A stretch of DNA of 64,000 bases from Gnetum montanum (taxonomy: Eukaryota; Streptophyta; Gnetopsida; Gnetales; Gnetaceae): NCBI GenBank assembly GCA_015680685.1, contig MNCI01036208.1:491284-555283 (forward strand). Reading direction: 5' to 3'. Shown here one piece after another: positions 1 through 11,429 of the stretch. The number at the start of each line of letters is the position of its first letter. Position 1 is the first letter of the stretch. A program made the position numbers and the translations under genes. The notes under the pieces were generated by a model that did no database searches, was not told the DNA's origin, and saw nothing but the letters and a program-made list of their open reading frames with translations.

Positions 1-279
1 TACTTCAAGTGATAGACTGATTATTGCACACAACATGCCTAGAGCACAAATAAGTGATGAACAACTAGTCATTCAAGTTCCATAGACTACTAATCATGAA
101 GCAGTAGATCTAGCTAAACAATAGATACTAGAACCTATTAAATAGGCTATTGAACATCATGCTCATAAGGAAAATGATGAACCAACATTAAGAAGAGCTA
201 TTGGAGTAAGGTTATCAACTATTCCTAGTGACTATATAGTGTATCTACAGGATTCTAACTACAACATAGGAGTTGAAAA

Positions 280-900
280 TGATCTTGAAACATTTTCACA
301 AGCCATGAGTTGTAAGAAATGCCATGAAAGATGAGATGAACTCTATATTATCTAATGGATTTTGGCATCTTTTCAAGTTACCTGATGGTGTAAAAACCAT
401 TGGATGCAAATGAGTCTTTAAGACAAAGAAAGACTCATTAGGCAGCATTGAAAGATATAAGGAAAGACTTATTGCTAAATGGTTCACTTAAGGAGAGGGA
501 ATAGATTACATGAATACCTTTTCTCTTGTATCTAAGAAGAGCTCCCTTCATGTGATTATGGCATTCGTTTCCCATTTTCACATTAGATGGATGTGAAAAT
601 GAGTTTCCACAATGGTGATCTAGAGGAAGAGGTCTATATGAAACAACTTGAAGGATTTTCCTCTAGTGATGATGAGAAATTAGTATGCAAGCTCAAGAAA
701 TCCATATATGGATTGAAATAGGCCTTGCATCAATGGTATTTAAAATTCCATGCTGTTATCACTTCATTTGGTTTTGAAGTAAACACCATGGATCAATGTA
801 TATACTAAAAGGTCAGTGGGAGAAAAATTTGTTTCCTTGTCCTATATGTGGATGGTATCCTTCTTGCAACAAATGATAATGGATTTCTATACAAGGTAAA
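280..900 (+). pseudogene. copia reverse transcriptase, decayed
   Basis: RT would copy the element RNA into cDNA in virus-like particles. Visible in mixed frames are the segments MDVKMSFHNGDLEEEVYM (the usual MDVKTAFLNG-L-EE block), KLKKSIYGLK followed by a stop where Q is usual, and LYVDGILLAT at about 839-868. The last is the YVDD catalytic box with its second aspartate changed to glycine, so the enzyme would be inactive even without the stops. The family assignment is secure from motif order. The C-terminal part between 900 and 1300 is too decayed to follow. Confidence 0.85.
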
Positions 901-1330
901 ATAATTTCTCTCTAAGAACTTTGACATGATAAGGAATTTATGTAATTGGTATTAAGATCCACATGGATAGATCTAGATGTATTTTGGGATTGTTGTAGGA
1001 AACCTACATCAATAAAGTTTTAGAGATGTTCCAAATGAAAGATTGTTCATCGAGTATAGCACCCATTATGAAGGATGATAAGTTCAATTTGAACTAGTTC
1101 CCTAGAAATGATTTAGAGAAAAGATAGATGAGCAACATTCCATATGCTTCAGGTGTTAGAAGCCTAATGTATGCTCAAGTCTGCACAAGACTTGACATTG
1201 CATTTGTTGTAGGAATATTGGGTTGATATTAGAGTAATCTAGGCATTCATCACTGGAAACTACAAAGAAGGTGATGGGGTACCTTTAAGGTACAAAAGAT
1301 TACATGCTTATGTATAGATGAATTGACAAT

Positions 1331-1790
1331 TTGGAGGTGATTGGCTATGCTAATTTAGAATTTGCTAGCTGTGTTGATTTAAGGAAATTGTCATTTGCTT
1401 ATTTTTTTATGTTGGTTGGAGAAGCTATGTCTTGGAGGAGTGAAAAGAAAACTTTGGTTGCTACTTCCACAATGGAGGTAGATTTTGTTTCTTATTTTGA
1501 GGCTACTTCACATGGTGTATGGTTGAAGAGTTTCATGTTGGGTCTTAGAACTGTAGATTCTATATTTAGGCCATTAAGAATATCTTGTGACAATTCAACT
1601 ATTGCCTTTATGGCTAAGAATAATAAGAGTGGTAGTCAAAGAAAATACATTGACATAAAGTACTTAGCCATAAGGAAATGTATTAAGGAAAAAAAGTGGT
1701 CATTAAGAATATAAGCAATGAATTAATGATAGCTGATCCTTTGACAAAAGGAATGTCACCAAAGTCATTTAAGAATCATGTAGTTTAAAT
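1331..1790 (+). pseudogene. copia RNase H, decayed
   Basis: An open stretch of 127 codons (1331-1714) followed after a frameshift by ADPLTKGMSPKSFKNHV (about 1733-1785). Landmarks are GYANLEFASC (usually GYSDADWAG), AMSWRSEKKTLVATSTMEVDF (usually SWKSKKQ-VVALSTTEAEY) and the closing ADPLTKG block typical of copia C-termini. The role in the family is removal of RNA from RNA:DNA hybrids. The acidic residue usual in the second block survives as D of EVDF. The reading frame breaks just before the terminus. Confidence 0.85.
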
Positions 1791-2104
1791 GGGTCTTAGT
1801 TCCATAATGTTATTTGATTGTATGTACAATTTGACAATCTTAATGAAACTCTTATTTAGTTATGATGTTTTCTCATATTCAGTTTGTGCATATAGTTATT
1901 AGAGAAAATTCACATATGGTAGGACCTAGAATGAACATTGAGTTTATTCATAAAGTTTAGCTACTATATAAGAAATTAAGTTTAAGAAATAATACATTGT
2001 AATATATGGAAGATAATGCTTACATTTAGATGAACTATCACTATGATTCATGTATTTATTTTTTGAAATTTGGGTTTGATGGATATTAGGTTAAATATGG
2101 AGAC

Positions 2105-2116
2105 CAAGTGGGAGAA
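2105..2116 (+). promoter_or_regulatory. polypurine tract of copia element
   Basis: CAAGTGGGAGAA immediately precedes the LTR start TGTAACC. This is the standard plus-strand primer position and a typical copia PPT sequence. Confidence 0.8.
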
Positions 2117-2300
2117 TGTAACCATTTACAAAAAGATTCAATGTAATCATAAATGTGTTATGAAAAGTTTTAATGTAACCATTTATGCATTACAGAAAGC
2201 TTCAACTTAACCGTAAACATGTTATAGAAAGTTTCAATGTAACTATTTACATGTTATGGAAAGATTCAATGTAATTGTAAATGTGTTACAGAAAACTAAT
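2117..2300 (+). repeat. six tandem units of about 32 bp in copia U3
   Basis: Units begin TGTAAC/TGTAAT or CTTAAC and end with AGATTCAA-, AGTTTTAA-, GCTTCAA-, GTTTCAA-, GATTCAA- or AAACTAAT-like sequence. Lengths are about 25, 32, 32, 32, 32 and 31. The array occupies the outermost U3, where enhancer repeats are known in some LTR elements. Confidence 0.8.
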
Positions 2301-2614
2301 AGTTCTAAAATAAAAACTGACTAAATTTTTGTAATGGTTTCCACAAGAATGATCTCATATTTCCCATTTAAACCAAAAGTTAATTTTTGGTAACGTATCT
2401 AGCCTATAAAATGTTCTTGATGGGAGAAAAAATAGTACCAAAATACATCACAATAATGTAATAGTTTTACAATTTTGGTCCTTGTCACAAACACTCAGAG
2501 TATACATACACCATTGTTATTGAGTGTTAGTGTGATAAAAGAATCAGAACATTCACTAAAACAAGTTCACACAAAGGCATCAATGGTTGGAGGTCAGTTT
2601 TCAATTTATTTCTA
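2117..2614 (+). repeat. 3' LTR of the copia relic
   Basis: Begins TGTAACC directly after the PPT. It contains six diverged 32-bp units at its start (2117-2300), a TATA-type box in GCCTATAAAATG near 2401 and U5-like sequence. I place the end at ...TTTCTACA near 2614 because copia LTRs often end this way. The second LTR is not in the window, so the right boundary is a guess. Confidence 0.65.
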
Positions 2615-2616
2615 CA

Positions 2617-4057
2617 TTTTGATTACTTGTGCAATTCAATTATATGCACATTTGGCCAATGTATTTTGAACAAGTTTTCTTACAAAACCTTCTCCTAGGC
2701 GAATTGATGGAAAGTGTATTGTTTGTGATGAAGAGATTTAATATCACCTCTTCAATTTCTATGCTCATTGTTTTACCTCAAATGAAGTGGATAATCAAAA
2801 TATGAATGACATTTTGCAGTATGTCCTTGTACATAATATTGGTGTTTTTTCTGATAACTTTCTATCCTTAGAAGATCTTACTTAGGAAACAATGTCTATG
2901 CCTACTAGAAAAGCTCCTATTATTGATGAATTTCTTGTTAAATTTTATAACTATTTTCAGCTTTATACCAAATATGACTTTTACTATATGTATAAAGAGG
3001 TTTTGAATAATGGTTCCTTGGGAAAAATTCTTGATAAGGATGTCATCAAATTTATACCTCAGAAAGTTGATCCTACTTTGATTAAAAATTAAAAACATAT
3101 CACTCTGCTTGGTACTAGCTATAAAATTTTTGTCTATGTTTTGGTAACCAAGCTTAAGAAACATAATACTACCATTGTTAATAGATAGTAATCTGGATTT
3201 GTTCCAAGGCATTATATTTTTGATAATGTTTTAGCTATTATAGAAATCTTGTCTTGGGCAAAAGAATCTAATCAACAAATCTTTTGTTTGAAATTAGATT
3301 TTGATAAAGCATATGATCAAGTTGAATGATCTCTTATTTTAAAAACTATTTAACATATGTAGTTGGGTGACTCTATAATATGACATGTTACTCTCTTAAT
3401 TCAAGACTCATTTACCAAAATTTTTGTTAATGGAAAATTATCAAAGGAGTTTCCATTATAACAATTTGTTAGACTAGGTCATCCCCTTGCTTCCTTTTAT
3501 TTATCATTGCTGCTAGTATTTTGGGATATGCCTTTGAGTATGCTAATCAAGCCAAAATTATTTAGGATGCTACTCTTCCAAATGATTTAGTTTATGTATA
3601 AATCAATTTGCTAATGATACTTTTCATACTCTTAAAGAAGATTAGGCAAACGTTCATAGTGCTATTAGTATTATTCAATCATACTATGATGCTTTTTGGT
3701 TCTAGAATTAATTAAAGCAAATATCAAGGCATTAGATCTTCTTACAGACCTCTTAAGCTTAATAACTTGGGTACATATTGGTAGTGGCTTAAACCTCATG
3801 AGATTTTCAAGCTTCTTGGCATGACTATTGCTATTATACCTAAGATTTCATAGTTTTGGTAAATTTTGGTTCAAAAAGTTCAACAAAAGATTGCAAATTG
3901 GTCTAGATGGCACTTGTCCCTAGCTGGAAGGTTCATTGTTGGTATACATATTCTTTCTTCATCCCATATTTATTACTCTTCCTTTCTTTCCCCCAATAAT
4001 AGCAACTATTTTAAGTTGGAGAAAATTATTAGAAATTATGTTTGAAATAACTACATT
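2617..4057 (+). pseudogene. L1-type LINE reverse transcriptase, decayed (first part)
   Basis: Non-LTR RT of the plant L1 clade in broken frames. MSMPTRKAPIIDEFLVKFY at about 2892 belongs to the linker before the palm. TLLGTSYKIFVYVLVTKLK matches the usual ...NVIYKIIAKVLANRLK block. SGFVPRHYIFDNVLAIIE matches GFVPGR-I-DN. LKLDFDKAYDQVE (about 3291-3327) is the conserved metal-binding motif A. The FADD box reads FAND at 3607-3618, losing one catalytic aspartate. Several in-frame stops confirm decay. The 5' endonuclease half is missing, probably by the 5' truncation common in LINEs. It is interrupted at 4058 by another LINE fragment. Confidence 0.85.
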
Positions 4058-4326
4058 TTGATAAGCTACAAAAATGGAAACTTAGATATTTTAGACATGT
4101 GCAAAGAAGATTAAAAAAACCATATAAGAAAAGGTTTCTATATCATTATTCTAAAAAAAAACACTAAAAGAAAAACCAAATAAGACATGTAAAAAATAAT
4201 TGAAGATGATTTTAAAAAACTAAACTATAAATAAATAAAGATCTATCTCTTCATATGGAAAATGATGAAAAATAACTCTTGTAGCCAATCCCATTTTGTT
4301 CGAACAAGGTTAGGATGATGATGATG
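4058..4326 (+). mobile_element. RTE-type LINE 3' fragment nested in the L1 relic
   Basis: The translation contains KWKLRYFRHVQRRLKKP (near 4070-4120), which matches the RWFGHVQRRP motif at the RTE C-terminus, and it ends in a GATGATGATG repeat (about 4314-4326), the short-repeat tail typical of RTE rather than poly(A). L1 sequence resumes right after the tail. A fragment of the same 3' end lies at 48485-48800 on the other strand. The left boundary is approximate. Confidence 0.7.
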
Positions 4327-5990
4327 TTTGGGACAACTCCAATTCTTCTCATGGATTTGTTCATGTTAAACGAGATATTTGTTGTCTTCCTAAAAGGTAT
4401 GGTGGACTAGGTGTTTCTAGCTTATATAAGGGAGCAATGGTATTGTATGCAAAATGGATTCTTTGCACCTCAAACGGAAAAGAAGGTTGGAAGAAAATCC
4501 TTCATTTTCACTTTCATCAAATTGGCCTTATGGTCCATCTACCACATCTCTCTTAGTTCAATTGGATTGTTTCTTGTCTGTCTTTAAATAAGCTATTTGG
4601 AAAAATTTGAACATTGTTTCTCAATTTCTCTAGTGGTATCCCCATTGGGTCAAAACACATATGATGCACTCACACTCCCTTTGGTAGTCATCTCCTACAA
4701 CAAGTGCCTTTCAAAAGTTTAATCATCTTCTTAAGAAAATTTTTCAAAATCTTCCTATCAAAACTTAGGATGATCTTACAAATGAAGATGGTATTTTATA
4801 AGAAGAAGTTATTATTCTAAGGTATTCTTCTTTCAACTCTCCTTTTGAGGGCTATTATTTTCCTTGTTGTAGAACAGGTAAAGGCTCCACAAGTTGTTCA
4901 TTAGATGCTTCAAGATAATTGGCAATGGGTTGATAATTCTCATATACTGGATTTTTTTGTGATGAAATTTGTTAATTAAATTCTCCCAGTGCATGATTGC
5001 TTTCAGTACTTAAACCAAAATGAAATATTCATTGGAGCTTTGATCAATGAGGTAACATCTTTTAAAAACTTAGGAAATTTGGATGGTACCTAAATTAAAG
5101 TTGTTATTTGGTCTATCCTTAATAAGTCTATGAGAACAAGAGTTCTACACATTAGTATTGCACTTCCTTATTGCCCTTACTATAATGCTTTTGAATCTTT
5201 ATCACATTTGTTTTAGGATTATCAAAGTGTGCAACGTGTTGCAACTCTTCTTTTTACTATATCTCTTTAAGATAAACTTTTTTCTTCTTCTCTTCTATAA
5301 TTTCTTGTTGTAGCTATTAACAATCCATAGGATGCCTTTGCTATCCCAGAGTTTTTATTCTTGATATGGAAACAAAGAAATTCCCACTTGTTCAAAGGTC
5401 AATCAATGTTTCTTTCTAAATGGTGCATTTTTGATTTTCTATGTCAATGCTTTTCCTTGCAGTTACATGGAGAATTCAAAAATGTTACTTCATAGAGCAA
5501 GATGCTCAATTTGCTGCAAAGACTTCAAAATGGATGAATTTTGCTCAAATTTGAAATGTATGTCTTCATATTTGATTATGATGTGGATTTCACTCCTTAG
5601 CTTTATTAACAATTTGTCCTCTAAGATGTGCATTGAGTTAAGATGCATTGGCAATATGCTTGTTGATTGCTTCACGGTCTCCTATAATTTTTGTGTTGTC
5701 TTGAATTTTCAAAGGTTAATATTTCTTTTTTATTGCATAGTGAGTTTCCATGCATTTTAAGTAGCATTTGCTCCATTACTTCTACTTTGGGTAATTTAAA
5801 AAGCTTTATTTCTTATGTGTTATATATACCTTTATTTGTAAATGATAACTCTTTGATTCTTTTAAAAATATCTTAAAGTTGTAAAGTTTAAATTAGTACA
5901 ACATGAAGTTAAATTCATACATATGGACCATTAAAAGAAAAGTAAAAATGATTGAAAAAACGTGTGAATTATTTATTTTTTTAATAATCA
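4327..5990 (+). pseudogene. L1-type LINE, C-terminal half and 3' end, decayed
   Basis: Continues the L1 relic after the RTE insertion. GGLGVSSLYKGAMVLYAKW (about 4402-4458) is the usual L1 block downstream of the palm. A zinc-finger-like segment resembling CPYC-FES-SHLF-DCQSVQRV lies at about 5173-5240 (the zf-RVT signature of plant LINEs), followed by IWKQRNSHLFKGQSMFLSKW near 5364-5423. An AT-rich 3' region follows. Frames change repeatedly and no ORF is intact. From 4716 onward this sequence recurs at 48817-50290. Confidence 0.8.
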
Positions 5991-6400
5991 TTATATCAAA
6001 GACGTAAGCCCTAAATATTTCCGTGCTAGTTTGCAAAGTTATCTCACTTAGAGATCGCGTTTAAGATGGATGGCCTTTGGTGAATTACAGTAGGCTAATA
6101 AACTCTTGTATCTGGTAGTTAGATGATTAAGCACAATTGTTATGATCATCGAATTTACAAACCTTCACTGTGAACATGGACAGAGAAGAAGAAGAACCCC
6201 ACATTTTGTCTTTGTCTTCATTTAACCATATTTTGTGGTTAAATAATAAATGAATGGTAGGCTTTGCTGGACAGCGCTGCAATAGAGCATCATCATTTCC
6301 AAGTTTCATCCTCAACTCAATCGAGAGGCAGAGCCAGAGCAGAGTATCATAGTAGACAGTAACCTTCCCACTACAATTGCAGCAATGAATAAGAATCTTT
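4716..6400 (+). repeat. duplicated segment, copy 1 (LINE 3' end plus LRR-gene upstream sequence)
   Basis: Matches 48817-50275 nearly throughout, for example the blocks at 4961-5030 and 49073-49140, and the block beginning ATATCAAAGACGTAAGCCC at about 5994 and 50104. The match then jumps: 6171-6394 corresponds to 56977-57145 (CATTTTGTCTTTGTCTTC and TTGCAGCAATGAAT-like sequence), just upstream of the LRR pseudogene. Both copies have the same orientation. Compared with copy 2 it lacks about 280 bp around the later LARD insertion point. Confidence 0.85.
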
Positions 6401-6438
6401 TGCTCCCTGTTTCCCTTGCATTTATTTTCAGCAGTTGA
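6385..6438 (+). pseudogene. 17-codon signal-peptide-like ORF at the end of the duplicated segment
   Basis: ATG at 6385 gives MNKNLLLPVSLAFIFSS and a stop at 6436. The short Lys then hydrophobic stretch resembles the start of a secretion signal. It sits at the point where the duplicated upstream sequence ends, so it could be the stub of a second LRR gene. It does not match the start at 57558, and chance is a real alternative. Confidence 0.2.
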
Positions 6439-6475
6439 TCTACCGCTTAAGTGACTACCAACTCAATAACCAAGG

Positions 6476-6535
6476 ATATCATCATTTCCATGAAATTTAA
6501 ACTAAATATCATCATTTCCATGAATTTTAAACTAA
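6476..6535 (+). repeat. 30-bp tandem duplication
   Basis: ATATCATCATTTCCATGAAA... is repeated at 6476 and 6506 with one or two differences. It is a local slippage-type duplication with no coding role seen. The rest of 6439-6720 holds nothing I recognise. Confidence 0.85.
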
Positions 6536-6719
6536 ATTCCTTTGTTAGTAAAGATTTCAAATATGTAAGAATTTTAGTGAGAGCTTCCATATAGTGGGTT
6601 CTTAGGGGCAGGCCTTTGCATTAATTAACCTTGCTAACAATGCATGTAATATATGGTCTGGACAGCAAAATACATAGACTTATTAACAGATCTATGAAAA
6701 CATCTAATATTTTGAAGTA

Positions 6720-7830
6720 GTTCACCATCAATTATATTGAATTTATAAAAAGTTTCAATAGGAGTCCCTCGTAGCTAACTTGACTACTATTTTTTCTATT
6801 TATTCGAGAAGATCAATAGTATATTTTCTCCTATGTATATAAATTCCTTTACTTGATTTGGCAATCTTAGTGTCAAGAAAATATTTCAGTTATCCAAGAT
6901 TTTTGATATCAAATGTTTTGGAGAAGTAATTCTTAAGATTTGAAATTTCTTTTTTTTTTTTAGTATCACTAGTAATATTATCAACATAAATTAAGACAAT
7001 TGTGGTACTTGAAGCCTTCTACTATAAAAGAAAATGATTTTACTATAACAAACTTAAATATAGTATTCAGGCAACAACTTTGCCACATTTGTTTTAGCTA
7101 GAGTTGTCAATTTTGAGTCATTTCCTTGATGGGGTGTTCAAGACCCATCATGGACATATCAAAGCCTTATAATAAAGAGTTTTTGTCCTATAGACCCTTT
7201 GTAGTCTCAAAAGAATGTAGTAAAGCATTTTCATTTCCAATAATTTTGGATTAAAAGCAATACTAAGTTGTGCATACCATAAACATGGGGATTGTTTTAT
7301 ACCATAAATGTGTTTTGAAGTTTGCAAATAATGTATGATTTTCATGCTTGTGGATGACCTCAAGGAATAATCATGTAAACCTCTCCTTCAAGCTTTCATT
7401 GCAAGAAGGCACTTTTAACATCCATTTGATAAAGGTTGATTATGATTTGTAGAAGTTAACAAAAAGATCCAAATAGTGCTCATTTTTACAAAAGGTGCAA
7501 ATGTTTCTTTGTAGTCAATGCTACAACTTTGTATGAATTCTTTAGTAACTACTAGTACCTTGTCTTTCTAATGATCCATCACTATAAAACATATTTTTAA
7601 AAATTGACTTGCAATAAACTACTTTCTTCTTGACAATCAATGTGACAACTCCCCAAGTATTATTTTTACCAAGTTCAACATGTTATGTTGTTATGGCCTT
7701 TTTCCATTCAAGTTGAATAATGGCTTTTTAAAATGTTTTTGGTTCTTGATAATCAAATATAGAACTTAACAAAGCTAAGTAGTTAGAAGATATATTATCA
7801 TAACATACCTTTTTTTTTCAATTAGATATG
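6720..7830 (-). mobile_element. Ty1/copia relic, minus strand (reverse transcriptase region)
   Basis: Reading the minus strand from about 7830 down, broken frames give the copia RT order: KNNTWGVV (about 7660), KWMLKVPSCNESLKE (MDVK-AFLNG-LEE block, about 7400), HIYGIKQSPCLWYAQL (about 7290, usually LYGLKQSPRAWY) and IVLIYVDNI (about 6980-7005), which is the YVDD box with the second aspartate changed to asparagine. Many stops separate them. LTRs were not identified, so both ends are approximate. Confidence 0.75.
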
Positions 7831-8211
7831 TGTAGTGTTATGATATGTAAAATAATTTTAAAATGTACAAGGAGGCCTGGATATACAAGTAGACCTATGA
7901 GGCTAAGAAGAATGTATAATAATGAGGGCTACAAGGATGTTTCCTCTAATGCCCCACTTGCCTAACCAATACTAGCAAAGCCTTACTTAAAGGAAAAGGA
8001 AATTAAGTTGTTGCATGATAAAACTTGCTAGGACACTAAAACAATAGACAACCAAAATAGTGCACATCCTTAAGATTTCAAAATGTAAAGGGGAAAACAT
8101 ATAAAATAATAGGAAATAACATTACAGTAGTTCTTGCAAGCAATATTAATCCTATTTTGTTTACTAGTGTAGCAATACTCAATAATTAAGCAAGGGATGT
8201 ACTTTGAGTTT
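7831..8211. other. intergenic, nothing recognised
   Basis: AT-rich sequence between the copia relic and the gypsy cluster. No motif, repeat or ORF of note was seen. It may belong to the upstream part of the minus-strand copia relic. Confidence 0.5.
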
Positions 8212-9158
8212 TGATGAGCGGTTGAAGGTACCCCTATGCTCAACCATACGAATCACGAAGCGTTCATGCACGATCTTGTCGAATTCCATGGACTCTCTAG
8301 TTTCCAATGCACTAGTCTTCTAGGAAGTGAATCTTGCCCTAAGGTCATTCGTTGTCTTCAAAATTACACTTGTGAAGTACAAAGGTATGGTTAAGTGTAA
8401 TTGAGGCATATGATTTTTGTCATTTTATGTTTTATGTTCTTTGGTGCTTAAAGAGAGAGATAAAATAATTTAATGACTAATTTGATCTAATTAACTAATT
8501 GGTATCTAGATAATCCTAACATAAGCATCCAGTCCCACTTTCCATACATGTCCTAAACCTATATATCCACTGCTGGGTTACCAAGTGTTATGCTATTGGA
8601 TGCACTAAGTAATAATGCTACTAGGATTACCAAGTGAACATGTGCTATGCTCAAAGTGGTCATACTTATATATTTAATCTATTTAGCGTATTTCACTTAA
8701 TTGGGTTATTTACTAGAAAATATTAAATAGTTAACTAAAAGCATTAAATGCATGATTAAATATCTAAACTATCCAAAATGCTACAAGGTTTATCAAGAAG
8801 CTCATCCTTATTATCATACACATTATCATGCTTAGGTACAACAATGCTAGAATAAAGATCCGTACACTCAATAACTCCTACTGCAGGAACTTGGGAAAAT
8901 ATTCTAAGTTTCAAATGTAAAAACTAGAAGAGTTTGGCTACTACTATGAATTAGATGCCCATAAACATGGCTGGGATCTTGTATTTATAGTTTTTGCTTG
9001 AGGGCTATGTCAATGAGGCCTTGTCAACATAGCAAACACTACGTTGATGCGGCCCCATTGATGGGGCAACACCACATAAATGGGACCCTATTGATGGGAG
9101 CCCATCGAAGAGGCTACATCAATGGGGGCCCATTGACGCAACACTTTGACACTCATCA
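8212..9158 (-). repeat. 3' LTR of gypsy element II
   Basis: Starts TGATGAGCGG and ends CACTCATCA, which are inverted ends once the strand is taken into account. It aligns along its length with 36787-36930 plus 46904-47580. The TATTTATAG at about 8982 is a minus-strand TATAAATA box. The outer U3 (about 9005-9140) is a series of CCATCAATGGG-type palindromes. Confidence 0.9.
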
Positions 9159-9175
9159 TACACCCATGACTAAAT
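9159..9175 (-). promoter_or_regulatory. polypurine tract of element II
   Basis: The plus strand reads TACACCCATGACTAAAT. In the element sense this is ATTTAGTCATGGGTGTA directly before the LTR, matching the PPTs of I, III and IV (consensus AGTCATGGGGGTA). Confidence 0.8.
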
Positions 9176-9399
9176 GAAAACTTGTGCTCAAGTTCTTTTA
9201 CAAAAGTAGGAAGGTATGGGATTATTGATTGACTCTTAGAAAAACAACTAACTTGACAAAACTAAATGCTCGAGTTTACGAATCAACAAATTACAAGAAG
9301 TTGTGGTGTTCATGACACAAAATTGAACACCATGATGTGACAAAAAAATTTGGATAACACATCCTCTAATAGCATGAAGATGGTGGTGAAGATCACACA

Positions 9400-11424
9400 G
9401 CCCCAAGTGGTGGTGGCTCTTAAGGCTTTGAAGGACCTTCATTGGCTTTGGGCATGTATGATAGCTGAGACAACTGTGGCTATCCTACTACAGCTGCAAC
9501 CTCCAGTGGAAAAAAAAAGCATTAAGTAATGCCTTCATCTTGTCCTCCTTACTCTGGGGATCATTCATAGTCCATGCAACATCACCAATGTGGGCTAGAA
9601 TGGGGACATTCCATGGACACGGCATGATTGGGAACATCTCCTTTATATTAACAAACTAGGTAGCAAACTATTTGTGTTTGATGTCAAACACCCTAATAGA
9701 ATTTTACAACTCTTGGTAGTCATTCATCCTTCTATCTAGGTTCTCAATAATTGATCATTGATCTATGAAGCATGCATTGAGAACTTCAAGTTTAGCGTTA
9801 GCCACTGCAAGCTTATCCTTGGTGTTCTTGTGGTGCTTGAACTAGGCCTTGTACAATAAGTACAATCTAGCCACCTACTTTTCTAATTTAGGTCGTGTCC
9901 ATCTAGTAGTCAACATGGCTAGATTTATGTAATGGAGATTGGCAAGCTTCATGTACTCTGTAATCTCCTTAATCTACAACTCCTTTGTGCAAAATTTTTG
10001 CCTTGTTGTAGGCATCTATTCCATCAATGATTGGTTGCCAAACTTTTCTACCTTGCTGGAGTTGTTGAAGGGCTTCATTTGCCTTTGCCTTTGCCAATTG
10101 GATATGTTTTTTGTTTACTTCCTTTTGTAGACTAACCTGATCTTTGTAATGATCTTTGACTTTCTCAAATTTGAGAGCTTTGGATTTTTGGGCAGATAAC
10201 CTAATTGCAATCTTTTGGTAAAGGGAACACACCTCCTCCATGGAGAGATTTCTATTCTTTGTTTCCAATCTCCTTAATTCTATGTTTGCTCTAGCTAGTT
10301 GCTCCTACCGTTGATGGATAAAATTAGCTAACTATTTCTTATTCTCATTAACATTTTGCAGGCGATGATTTTCTGTAGTCAACTAGACATTCTCCTGGTA
10401 GGTCTAATCCAAGGCCTTCTAAATTGTGTGTTGTGTAATCTCTACCAAGGATCTATAGAACACCGCCAACTCCATTACACCCTCAACCTCTTTGAGTTTG
10501 GTCTAAAGATGTTCCATAGCTTCATCTCTCATTAGTGCTAGGTTGAGAAGTGTGAGATCAGCAATCTGGGCTCTTAATTTGGCAACTTTCACAACAAAGC
10601 ATTCATTCCACTCCCTGGTTGTTTCAAGTTGTTCCTCCAATATGATGTTTTTGCCCCTTGTCTCCAATAGCTCTAACTAGGTTGCAGTGATGTTTTCTAG
10701 AAGATCAAAGACATCTAAAAGTAGTTTCTTAGTTCCCACTAGTCGATCTAGCAGCTCTTCATGCTATGCGACACTTATTTTGCCACTTATGGTCCCTGTA
10801 GATGTCTACACATCTTTAATTGTAGTGATATCTGGTGCAGATGCCTTAGGTGCTTTGAGAGTTTTGAAAATCTTGTTAGTGACCACTTTTGCTATTGTTT
10901 CTTGCCCTTGGTGCTGCATCACCAAAAATTTTTCTTCCTCATCCTCCTTCAAGCACATTGAGAAGGTCGCAACATTCCCTAAGATTTCTAGAAGTGATTT
11001 TTATTCTATGAAAGATATTGTGACCTCTTTGATTTTCGGATTCAACCTTAGGGCTAGCTACATCCTCTAGACTAAGAAAATGGATCTACCCTCATCCATC
11101 AAACTGAATATTTGGACCACCTCATTAAGGTGACTCATGGCTGATCTATAGACAGACAAGTCCCTACCACTTGTGCCTACTCATTGCTCTTATTCACTCA
11201 AAAGTCATTCTCTGTATTCTCGCAATTTTTGGGTGGTTGCAATGATGTCTGGCATAGTTGTTTGAGTGGTGGGTGGAGGTGGTAATCACTGCTCTTCTTC
11301 TCGGATAGTCATTGCTGGCATCTTATCTTTCATCATTTTCACCTAGTTGGTAGTTAGAACTTGCTTGATGTTGTCATTGGTGTATCAAACTATCCCTCCC
11401 CTTTGACAGAGTTTCCTAATGAGG
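9400..11424 (-). pseudogene. extra coiled-coil ORF of element II, C-terminal part, decayed
   Basis: Third coding region, lying between pol and the 3' LTR. The longest clear run (9969-10268) is METKNRNLSMEEVCSLYQK... and it is rich in Lys, Glu, Gln and Leu in heptad-like spacing, so a coiled coil is expected. The same NRTLSMEEVCA-CQKSAIEI pattern appears in element III. Other parts show as a low-complexity Leu/Ser/Lys protein broken by stops. It is cut at 11424-11429 by element I and continues at 18281. I do not recognise a function. Extra ORFs at this position are known from Athila and Tat/Ogre elements, some env-like, but no membrane segment was seen here. Confidence 0.7.
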
Positions 11425-11429
11425 GATGG
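11425..11429. repeat. target-site duplication of element I (left), GATGG
   Basis: GATGG directly before the LTR start at 11430 is repeated exactly at 18276-18280 directly after the LTR end at 18275. Confidence 0.9.

Larger units (their letters stand above)
1..2116 (+). mobile_element. Ty1/copia retrotransposon relic, internal region (left end outside window)
   Basis: Internal part of a copia element running left to right. Copia-type reverse transcriptase is recognisable in broken frames from about 280 to 900, RNase H from 1331 to about 1790, then a non-coding 3' segment and a polypurine tract abutting an LTR at 2117. The order RT, RNase H, PPT, LTR is that of copia. Stops and frameshifts are scattered through it, so it cannot code for a working polyprotein. 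The 5' LTR, gag, protease and most of integrase must lie left of the window. Confidence 0.85.

Noticed and set aside
9005-9150. CCATCAATGGG palindromes in the element II LTR as a bacterial-type operator
   Set aside because: They lie in the U3 of a plant LTR, and equivalent arrays of other sequence occupy the same place in relatives.
10687-11070. 127-codon plus-strand ORF
   Set aside because: Shadow of the minus-strand extra ORF of element II; the Ser/Leu/Val-rich translation is the complement of a Lys/Glu-rich coding strand.
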